Of a stretch of DNA of 64,000 nt, positions 46,501 through 58,500 are shown one piece after another. Within the stretch, counting starts at the first letter, position 1, and every line of letters begins with the position of its first letter. Source of the DNA: Myotis daubentonii (taxonomy: Eukaryota; Chordata; Mammalia; Chiroptera; Vespertilionidae); NCBI RefSeq assembly GCF_963259705.1, contig NC_081840.1, forward strand, positions 115,123,074 to 115,187,073, in the 5' to 3' direction. The position numbers and the translations under genes were made by a program. Under the pieces are notes generated by a model. It did no database searches. It saw only the letters and a list, made by a program, of their open reading frames with translations, and was not told the origin of the DNA.

Positions 46501-49500
46501 GGAGCATTTGATATTCCACGCTTTGTGTACAATTCAGAAAGAAAAAAATTTCTTCCGTAAGTATTCCATCCATTGACTTTAAACAATTTCAAATGTACAT
46601 TATTTTCAGAAGTCATGAGTAGGGATTCCTTTTTTTTTTTTTTTATATAGTCTATTAATGACCAACCACCCTAAACCAAATTTATTTGGAACAGCAAGAG
46701 ATAAAGCAGAGCTGTTTCGTGAACGCTACACCATTTTACACCAGGTAAGTTGGTGGGGAAAGACATTGTTTCAGCTTAGGTAAGACTTGAGGATAATAAA
46801 AAGATGGAATTTTGTAGTCTAAAGTTTGTCATTCATTACATTTATTGGTCTCCCTATGTTTGAGACCTTGTAAGGGACACAGAAATAAAAAAGATACTTT
46901 CCCCTTAGCAATCATGATGATGATAAAAATAGTAGCTAACATTTATTACATGTGTTGTTTTTTAATTGATTTCAGAGAGGAAAGGAGATGGGGAGAGAGA
47001 TAGAAACATCAATGAGAGAAAATCATTGATCGGCTGCCTCCTGCACTCCCCCCTATTGGGGATCGAGCCTGCAACCCAGACATGTGCTCTTGACCAGAAT
47101 CAAACCCGGGACCTTTCAGTCCACAGTCTGATGCTCTATCTGCTTAACCAAACCAGCTAGGGCTATTATATGTTTTTGATATGCTAGGCACTGTTTATCA
47201 CTTTATAGACATTATTTACCTTATTTAATCATCATAATATCAATGTATAAATGCTATTATTCCCATTTTACAAATGAGGAAACTGAGATCTAGAGAAGTT
47301 TAGAAACTTGCCCAAATATGACATCTAGGAAGTAGAGATAAGGTTTTAATCCAGTTAGTCTAACTCTGGAGCCCAACCTTTGCCTGATATAGTCTAGTAT
47401 ATCAGCTTCAAGCAGCTTGTAGTCTATGAAGTTAAAGACATTCGCACAAATAAAATATAAAGTACAATTTTATACTTGCTATAAAAGAGATTCAAATAAA
47501 ATGCATTCAATGGAAAAACCAGGGAAGGCTTCAAGGAAACTATGGCACTTGACATGAATATTGATTGTTTTGCTCTTGTGGCACTAGGGGAAAGGTAGTA
47601 GTGTTAACAGTGTGAACAGAGGCACAGCAAAAGGAAAAAATGGACTCTGTCCACTTTGTGTGGGGAGGAAGGCTCATGAAGAGGAGCATTATGGGATAAC
47701 TTTTGAAAGGTACTTGGGAGCCAAATTGTGGGAGTGCCTAACTCGGGAGTTAGGACTCTGTTCTTTTGGTACAAGGAGCCTTGGAATACCAGAGAGAGAG
47801 AGAGAGACTCTGACTCAATCTCAGCTTCCTTTACCAGCAGAGGGTGAGTTAGAGGGTGAGAGGAGACTCACAAGAGCTTGTGGTATTAGTCCTGGCATAA
47901 AAGATAGCCAGGATGAAGGAAATGGCGAGTGGAGTAGATAGAGGGGACAGCACTGGGGCAGTGAAAGCCATAGTTCATGATGACTGGTTGGATGTGAAGG
48001 AGAAGGAAGAGAGTGAAGATTCCAAGATGGTTAAGGGTTTGAATCTGAGAGAGTAGGATGGTAGAATAATGGTAATATGTTAACAAATAGGAACAAGATA
48101 ATGTTTGAAGAAGATGATGACACGTTCTGTTTTAAACATTTGAGTTAAGGTTATAGTAGGGTATCAGGTAAAAGTTATGTCTGAACTAAAGAAAGCATCT
48201 GGGTAGAGAGAGATAAAGGGTGCATCTGCTTGTAGTAATAGATGGACTATTTAAGTGTGAGATCCTGATAGGAAGAGGCAATAGAAGAGGAAAGAGGATA
48301 GAATTTGGGGGCCATGCTAGGGTGGTGTTATAAGGCAGAAGCACAAGGTTTTAAGGAGGAGAGAAATGGCAGCAGGCACAAGAGTGAAAAGATTGAAGAG
48401 AGTGAGCACTGAAGATGTCTGCTCTCTCCTGCTTCCATCACCCACATAATGTTCCAGGTTGATCTTGAGATGGAGCTCTGATCATGTCATGACTTTGAAT
48501 AGAATTCTTTCCAGGAAATCTGCCTATTGAATTAAATACAAATTATACTTAACTAGAGGCCTGGTGCAGGAAATTCGTGCATGGGGGGGGGTGTATGTCC
48601 CTCAGCCCAGGCTGCACCCTCTCCAATCTGGGACCCCATAACTGCCCTCCCCTGCTGGCCTGGTCGCCCCCAACAGTCCTCCCCTGCTGGCCATCTTGTG
48701 TGTTGGAGTGATGGTCAGTTTGCATATTACCTCTTTATTAGATAGGATACTTGAGATCTGTCACATGTTTTTGACCTAATCTCTACTTATCCTCTAATCA
48801 TACTGTGCTAGAGCCAAAACTGAAGTTTGGAATTATTGTTGTTTCTTCCTCTGTTCTGTGACTTTGCTTAGACTGTTCACTCCCTAGACAACTCTTCCTT
48901 CTTATCTCTGGTTGAAACCCTCCTACTTTGGGAAGGCTCTTCTCAAATTCCTCTTCTTTCCTGAGGTCCTTCTTGATCTCCAGTTTGTTGCAGTGGTTTA
49001 AATCTCTGTTTTAATCCTACCAGACCTGAGGCCCTGAACCTAAGTGTCCCCTATACCTGGGCTCCTGAGCATTAAAGAGAAAAAACCAACATGATATAGA
49101 AAAATGTTAGTTACATGCAAACAAGTGGTTAGAATAAGATGGAACTTGGAGACATTGTAGAAAATAGGTCTACCTTTCATCTACCTTTCATCTAGCTCCA
49201 ATATTCCACCTTTGTGTGGAAATTACCAAAAAATTGGTACAGCGGTCTGGTAGGGTTAAACCATTGGCTACTCGGTGTTTCCCTTCCATCACTTACTAGA
49301 GTTGGCCCCACCTTGCATTTGGGGTGCTTATCCCTGTCATCAAGCTGCAGGCTCCTTGCTTGTTTTCTCTACCCCATCTGGCACAGTGCTTTTCACAGGG
49401 AAGATGCTTAGTAAATACGACGTTTCTCTTTTTTTTAAAAATTGTGTCTTAAAGCCTACTATATTCTTTTGGATGTGTCACTAACCCTTTGAGAATTTTT

Positions 49501-52500
49501 GTCCTCATCTATGAAATTAAAGCCTTACATTTTATTTTAGTCCATTCACATTTTTATCACAGTTGCCTTCCTGAAAGCCAACCTGATTTCATCATTATTC
49601 TACTTCAAAATCTTTGTTTTCCATTTTCTATAAGATAAGCTTTTTGGTTTGGCATACAAAGTCTGTATTGTCAGGACTCTTTTATTGGAGGCTACAGAAA
49701 TGCCAATTGACTAAAACAGAAAGAGGAATTTATTGGCTTGTATTATGGAGAAGGCTAGGGCTCCACCTGTATCAAGCATGACTGGATCCAGGTGCTCATA
49801 CAATATCATGATACATCTACCTCTATCCATCTCCCCGTAATTTTTAAATTTGATTTTACTTTCTAACAAGTTCTACCTATAAGGTGACAGAGATGGCTAC
49901 TAGTAACCTTAGCAATAATCTCTTTTTGGCCCAGCTTGAGTTCCTTGCTTAATCCTGAGACGATCAATGGTCAAAGAGATGGAGTACTTTGATTCATTAG
50001 GCCTTGGTGGCCTGTCTATAGAAAGGGGAAGGGGCACCAACTCTACCTAAACTACATGGACCGACACTGGGGGAAGGAGGGTTTTCCAAACAGAGGCTCC
50101 AACTAATCTCTTGCCTTGTCTGACATTCTGCCTCACGCATCTCAGGCTCTAACTGTACTAAACTTTGCAACAGTTCGTAAACACTCCTTTACTCTCATAA
50201 CTCGTTCTTGTGACACACCCCTTCTTTTGCCTGAGGTGTCTTGTCTCAGCCTCCCTTTGATTCTTACTAGCAAAAGCTTTTTTTTTTTTTTTTTTTTTTT
50301 ATCATTTAGGATCTTGTTAAATGGCCCCTCTGCCAAGGGTCCTTTTTTGTGTTGTGACCTGTTGGCGGTACTTCCCTCTCACTAGCCCCGTGCTCTGAGG
50401 ATGACAACTTGGTTTGTTGTCTTCACATCCCTAGGCCAGAGTGTGCTGCTGCCAGGTAGACAATAGACCTTTGAATTTTTAAAAATAATTTTATTTCTAG
50501 GTTTCTATATTAAGTTATGTGGGTTTTCAATTTGTTGACAATAGATAACAAACATTAACTTAAGGACAGTGTTTTGTCAGGGCACTATTTTAATGAGTCT
50601 TCATTTTAAATGTATGCTTCAGTAATTCATGTGAATCTTTCTTTTTTATAGAGAACCCACAGACATGAATTATTTACTCCTCCAGTGATAGGTTCTCACC
50701 CTGATGAAAGCGGAAGCAAATTCCAGGTTAGAACATTATTCTAGTTATTTAGGGGGTGTAAGTATACAAATATAATATTTACTGCTTATTATAATTTACT
50801 GAAATTTTAATGAAAATTAACCACTAGTAACTGTTTGACTAGCTAACTGACCTGTGCATGCCCACTGTTGATAAAGTCCTTGAGTCCTGCAAATCTCTAT
50901 TAAAAGCATTGACTTCCTTCTTTGAAGCAGGCCCTGGGATTGTGTAGCCCCCAGAGGGTCTCTGGCACCAAGACGGACCCCTAGTCCTCCCAGTCCATTT
51001 GCTATACACTACACTGGCTCTGTCCAACTCTCAGCATTTCCCTTTGCCTTCACTCATACTCCAAAATACTGGTCCTTGCCCAGCCCAGCCCTCTAGTGAT
51101 CACCACACTTGTTCAACTAAAATATACTATATCAGTTGGAATGAAAACTTTATATGGCACTAAAGAACAACATTTACAGAATGAAGGAGATGTCACAGAC
51201 AGGCCACAGGGCTGTTGGGATCCGAGGAGCAGAGGTAAAAGGGAGAGTTTCCTTCATGTGTGCTCCTTCCACTTTTATACCTTGGAAAGTGATTACCAAC
51301 CAGCACTCTCGCTTTTGTTCCAGCAACACAGTCACTGTCAGCCTGTCGGTGGCTCTCTTTCTCTCTCCAGCACACAGAACCCTGCAGTGGGGATAATTCC
51401 TTAGCTACTTGTGTCTGGGCCCTACCATTTCTGCAAGGTTCCAAATAGGTTCTGAAGAGGCCCGGCCTCTTTTAAGATTCATCAAATTCTCTGCCAGGTT
51501 AGATGAGAAACCATGATGATGGGTAGTCTCATAGATACTAAAACCATAATACTAGAGAATGCTCAAATTAATGCTTGATGGCAGCACCGTAGGACAAGAC
51601 ATTTATAGTATTTGATAGTTTCTGCTTTTAACTTTTATTAAGAGAAAAATATATAGTATGTTTTTGGAAATTTATATTATGTATATTTCTCAAATATATA
51701 TGTATATTTGTATAAATATACATATATATTTATGGTCTCCTATGGCAACTTTGATACCCACAGTCTGGAAGCAATATTTCTCCTCTCTACCTAAATAATT
51801 AATTTAAGGCTTAGCTAAGTAATTTATTTTTCTTTTCAGTCTTTCCAAGCTATTTAATTTTGTATCCTTGGTGGTAAGTTCCTTATTTGAACTACCACTT
51901 ATAATACCTATTTGGTGGTCTCCCTTTAGAGACTGCAAAATGGTGTCCTCAGGAATCCTTTCTTGCAGCCTTGTATCCCTGTGTTGCTTATTTGCTTGAT
52001 CAATTGATTGATTGATTTATTTTATGTGAATTGCAATGTTTTTCCCAGTTTTTAAAATTTATTTTTATTTTCTTAACTGTCTTTTTGAAGAACCTAAGTC
52101 CTTAATTTTGTTGAAGTCCAACTAACAATTTCTTTTTATTGGATATTTTTGGTGTTGTGTCTAAGAAATTTTTACCTAATCCAGTTTTTAGGTTACAGGT
52201 CTGATATACTTTTATTTATTTATTTTATATCTTTTTCTTTAGATTTATCTCTAAGTATCTCAGTTTTTTAAAACTATTTTAAATGTACACTATACTCCTG
52301 TATTGCTTTAGGTTCATGTTTTTTAAGAACTCCAATTGTTGTTCCACTTATTAATGCCTTCATTGGTTGATTCCTGTATGTGCCCTAACTGGGGATTGAA
52401 CCCACAACCTTGGCATATCAAGATGATACTCTAACCAACTAAGCTACACAGCCAGGGCAAAGATTAGTTTCTTAAAAGAATATATTTTCAATCTTTAAGA

Positions 52501-55500
52501 ATTTATTTTGTTTTATTTCAGCTTAAAACAATAGAAACCCTATTGGGCAATACAACCAAAATTGGAGATGTAATTGTTCTTGGAATGATAACACAGCTAA
52601 AAGAGGTAAGTTAAACTTAATCAGCATCATACTTTTAAGTGCACCCTTCAGATTAATGAAATGTCAGTTACATATGGCATCTCTACAGGAGCATAGTCTT
52701 TTTAAAGACTTTTTATTGATTTTAGAGAGGAAGGGAGAGGGAGAGAGATATAAACATTAATGATGAGAGAGAATCATTGATCGGCTGCCTCCTGCACACC
52801 TCACACTGAGGATCGAGCCCACAACCTGGGCATGTGCCCTGACTGGGAATCGAACCATCACCTTCTGGTTCATGGGTCAACACTCAACCACTGAGCCACA
52901 CCTGCTGGGCAGGAGCACAGTCTTCATTGATGGTTCATTCCTCAGTTACCAAGTAGCCTTTTCATCTGTATTTGGTTTCCTGGGAGACATCTGGAAGGAG
53001 TGTCTTCTATAGGCTACCAGGTTGCATAGTCTGCAGTTAGTCTCCCAGTGACCTCTGGTTGCACTGAGAGTGCTGAGTTTCTGAACAAACAAAGCTGCAG
53101 ACCATATCCTGGTCCCTTGGAGACACTGTTGACTCTCTTACGTGAAAGCACCTGGTGAGGTCCAGTGGCAGCCAGCAAGTGTCCTCTTGCCATCTCTTGG
53201 TCTTCAGTGGCCATTCTTTGAGCATCTAGGAGTCTGAGTCTCAATTAAGTGGTTTATCTGATGTCACCAGATTAGTAAATGGAAACGCCTAGACTAGGAA
53301 TTGTTGATTTTTTTAAAATATATTTTTATTGCCGAAACCGGTTTGGCTCAGTGGATAGAGCGTCGGCCTGCGGACTGAAAGGTCCCAGGTTCGATTCCGG
53401 TCAAGGGCATGTACCTGGGTTGCGGGCACGTCCCCAGTAGGAGATGTGCAGGAGGCAGCTGATCGATGTTTCTCTCTCATCGATGTTTCTAACTCTCTAT
53501 CTCTCTCCCTTCCTCTCTGTAAAAAATCAATAAAATATATTTAAAAAAATATATATATATATATATATTTTTTTATTGATTTCAGAGAGGAAGGGGGAGG
53601 GAAAGAGAGAGAGAAATATCAATGATGAGAGAGAATCATTGATCAGCTGCCTCCTGCACGCCCCCTACTGGGGATCGAGCCCGCAACCCAGGCATGTGCC
53701 CTTGACCAGAATCGAACCCGGGACCCTTCAGTCCGCAGGCCGACGCTCTAGCCACTGAGCCAAACCAGCTAAGGCAGGAATTGTTGATTTTTTAAGTATA
53801 CTATACTCTCTACTATATTCTGTTGTCAAAATTGTCAGTATTTTAATTATTTTATTATTGTATTCATTTTTACATAATTGTGGACATATGTCTTTTAATT
53901 TGTTTTTAGGGAAAATTTTTTCTGGAAGATCCGACGGGCACAGTACAACTGGATCTTAGTAAAGCTATATCCTTCACTTTTATTTTCTTAAACCTATATC
54001 CTTCTCTTTTATTTTTTTAAATCTTCAAGTTAGGGAAATTGATTATATATCATTCCCAAATTTAGCTATTTGGTTTCCTGGTGTAACTTTCATATGGTGG
54101 TGGTATAGGAATTTACTGTAGAAACACAATCCTAAATAGAGACAAAAAAAAAAACTACTTCCCTCTTATCTGGAGAGTCCAGACAAATCACTGAGGGAGT
54201 TTATAACATGCCAAGAATGATTTATACTGTCAATATTACCGGGCTACATCCTAGAATCAGACATAGGTATATTTCAAACTAAAATTTTTTAAGGTGTGAT
54301 CTAGCCATAGTTTCAAATGTGAAGTCTTTAATTATTATTTAGAAGTCCTGTCAGGCCCAAAATGTGTGTTGACTATCACTACCTCAAGCATAAAAATAAA
54401 ATTATTTTCCTCAACTGTGTGTACCAGTTCCATAGTGGTTTATACACAGAGTCATGCTTTGTCTTAGCAGAAGGTAAGTCAGTATTCATCATTCTACAGT
54501 AAAACCATTTCTACATTGTTTAAAATACATTAACATGGTATAATTTGGGAGAATAGCAATTATAAAATCATACTTTTGACAACTTAAAATGACTGTCAGT
54601 CTGCTCATTGGCACGGGTTTCTTTTTGGGTTGATAAAAGCAGTCTGAAATCAGTGGTGATGGTTATACAACTTGTGAATATACTAAAATTTTTACTTTAT
54701 ATACTTTTAAAGGTGGATTGTATGATATGTGAATTATATCAATAAAGCTGAAAAAAACAGATTTTACATAGGGTCATAAGATAAAAGATTTCCTAATCAG
54801 GGTAACCTATCTCTCTTTATTGACACATGCATTCTGAGTAAAATGAAAAGTTTCAATTCTGAATCTATTTCTATTTCATGAGGGTTTTTTGTTTGTTTTA
54901 ATAGAACTGAGACTGTCTCTGGATCTGAAGCTGTTTCCTAGCTCAGTGGGACTGGCAACTTCTGTAGTTAGTTGACAAGGGATGAGATGACAGCCTAGAA
55001 TTACTGCTTTGTGTTCTATAGTTTTGTCCTTTCAAACAAGAAGGAGAATTGGACAAATGAAAGTGATTTTTGACTTATATTTTTTTCAGGTTGGTTTGAA
55101 GATCAAGTGTTTCATGTCAATGCCTTTGGATTTCCACCCACTGAGCCCTCTAGCACTACTAGGTATAAACATGTTTGACTTAAACACTTTAGGAATTTTG
55201 TAATGCTGACAGTAATGAATGTTAGATAGTATATCATATCTCGGTTATTACAAGGGCTCAGGCTTTGTGTCAGAACTCAAAGAGCAATGGAAAATTAGAG
55301 TTAGCAGACTGGGTAGTATATGTAACTGAAAACTAGTGGATTGACTCCAGATCAGTTGCAAAAGCATTTCCATACTTGTCTTTAACTGGAAAAGATTTCC
55401 ACTTGAACTGTCTTACCTGTCTGTAGGGTAGATGAGAAGTTCAACTGAGATAAGAGATAGGAAAAACACTTAGGAGAATATAATTGCCATCCTATGTAAT

Positions 55501-58500
55501 AAAATCCCAGCAACCATAATGGCAGAACGACTGCTCAGTCAGTCACGATGAGGTGCACTGACCACTTCTTGGTTTCTTTCCCTGGCCAGCAGGCTCCGAT
55601 TGCCAATGACAAATGGGGACACTGGGGTGGGTGGCGGGGGATGTGGGCAGTGCCAGGCCAAGACCCCCACCCTGCCTATCACGCCACACACAGAGGGCGA
55701 CTGGCGGCAGTGGGGGTGGGGCCGGTGATCAGCTGACCTCTTGGTCCCTCCCCCAGGGCCTTCAGGCTCCCACCACTGGGTGTGAAATGGGTGGGTGGCT
55801 GCAGAGGGCAGGGCCAGCTGCCAGCAGCCTGGGAAGATGGCCCTGTCATAGGCTGGGCCTAGGGACCGTACCCACACACGATTTTGTGCGCCGGGCCTCT
55901 AATGATAATATAAATTTCTTGTTTTTATATTCTACTGAGTGAAAGTTACAAGAGGCAGCTTCTGTAGCTCTTTAATATAAGTGAAAGCACCATAATATTA
56001 GAGTTATTCCAAAAGGGCCTTCTCTGAGAGGAGTGAGTTCCTATCATTTGAGCTATTTGAGCAGAAGCTGACTGATGGTATAAAAGTATAGCTGGTGGGC
56101 TGTGGGTTGAATGTTGTCTACAGACCTTTCTTTCCCCTTTGAGATGTTAAAACACATTTTGAGTTAGTTCCAGTGTTTAAAAATAGGATATTTCTCATAA
56201 AAGTCTAGATTTCTGAGTTCTCTTGAACCATCAGATCTGAGAACATGGTGCCTGAATTCTCACCTAGCTACAACCCTACTGCAGGTAATATGTGTGCACC
56301 CTAGCTCATTCCTAGTCAGCCTCAGCTGGCGGCTACTTCGATATCTGTGTTTCCTCCTTGAAGCCTTGCCAGCATTTGAGTTTGCTACCTCTGGGGGAAT
56401 TAAAGTTGTATTCTAACTTTAGAATGTATTGTAATGGTGAAGATTTAAAGGAGTGTCAGGATTAAGATTTTAGTTCTACATACCTGTATCAGTCCAGGCG
56501 CAGAGGCCATGTCTCCTGGCTGGGAGTCCTGGCGGGCAGCCTTGGCAGTGCAGCCCCTCTTCCTTTGAAGTAATTTGGGGACAATGCTGGTCACACTAAG
56601 GAGAACACAAGCCCTCATCAAGCCAGCTCTCTTTTAAGGGAATGTTTTTAATGCTAGTTTGTGGCTTTTTACAACCTGGTAGGGTTTCCTTGAAATACGT
56701 TTCAATCAAATTTGCTGTTTTAGTTTCATACAAGCTTCAAAATTACTACTTGAGAATGAGAAGTATAATTAAGGAAGCTGGCCATGACTATTACCATTTG
56801 TTTCAATTTAGCAAAGAGATTATCATTGTAATGTCTCAAATAATATTCCATTTAAATTATGCCATTTTTTTCTAAATTGAACTGTTCTCTGTGTTTAGTA
56901 CACCGAAGACTAGTATGAGTTGTCATAAAGTACATTAAAATGAAATAATCATTTTATTCCTGTTAGGATTATAAATTACTTTTCTCTTTAAACACCTTCC
57001 AAATAAAACTCTGGTGGTAGTCAGTGGATTCAGCAACAAATATTTTATTAAATATTCTTTTATGTGCAAATAAGCACAAATAATGGTCCTGTCCCAAAAG
57101 GATTTATACTAACCTAATGCCTTCCCACCATTGCACAGTATGTCATATAGGTTTGTTATCCTAGAATTTCTAGAATATTTCTTTCTTTTCAAATTTCACA
57201 AATTAGTATAATATGTATTGTCAGGCCTGCCTCTTGATCCTGTACTTGCACCTTATATTTCATGAACCATGGACAGATGATGTTAGTAAGTCTTGCCTGA
57301 GCTTTAATTTCTGAAGAATCAATTAATAGGTATATGCTTGGGTATATATTAAATTGAAGTCAGCATACAATTGTATCAACTTACTGCATTCCTCTGATAA
57401 CTGCTAGATTATAACTGTAAGGTCATACCTTTGAAAATGCCAAGTATAATTCGTGGCAACAGTAACAGCTACCATGTCTGAGTGCTCACAGTGTACTAAG
57501 GGCTAGTTCTAGTATACCTCCAAATTTTCACAATTCTGGAATGTAGGCTAGCCTTTGTAGATATTCTTACCCCTTAGGACAAATTAGAAGTAAAATTGTT
57601 TGGTCAAATAGTACTCTTTTTGAGCACTTTGATTAGATATTGTTCAAATTGAGTACCCATTTCTCTTTCAACTACATGGGAAATTATGATTTATTTTAGT
57701 ATTTGCTTTAGTTTTAAAAGGCACAGATATAGCCTATTATGAATTTTATTTACTGCTTCTGTATTGCTTCTTTTCTCATTTTAGAACATTTAAGTAAACT
57801 TGTTTGCTACAAATAATACATATTCATGGTACTATATACATTGATGGGAGGAAAAACCTCATTAGATAGAAAGAAGTTTAATTTGTAAAATTATAAAAAT
57901 ACCAGAGGCCTGGTGCACAAAATTTAGTGCACTGGGGGGAGTCCCTCAGCCCAGCCTGCGCCCTCTGCAAGAGGGATCCCTCGCTCCTTACTGCCTGCCT
58001 GCAGCGGAGGCAGGAGAGGCTCCCAACACCGCCACGGCACTCACCAGCTGTGAGCCCAGCTTCTGGCTGAGCGGAGCTCCCCCTGTGGGAGCACACTGAC
58101 CACCAGGGGCAGCTCCTGCATTGAGCTTCTGCCCCCTTGGTGGTCAGTGCACATCATAGCAGCCAGTCCTTTCACCATTCAGTCGATTTGCATATTAGTG
58201 TTTTATTATATAGGATCTCCCAGAGATTATTGAAGATAATAATTATGTTATAATTACCTAGGGCATACTATGGAAATATTAATTTTTTTGGAGGGCCTTC
58301 TAATACATCTGTAAAGACTTCTGCAAAACTAAAACAACTAGAAGATGAGAATAAAGATGCCATGTTTGTGTTTATATCTGATGTTTGGTTAGACCAAGCA
58401 GAGGTGTTGGAAAAACTTCACACCATGTTTTCTGGTAGGTTTCATTTTTTTTTATTATTATTATTCTTTTTTGAACTGTTATCAGGGGTCACATTTTAAA

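Noticed and set aside
53330..53565. Possible tRNA gene
   Set aside because: A and B box-like sequences are present, but they belong to VES SINE heads with a SINE body and tail. No cloverleaf with a clean acceptor stem is kept.
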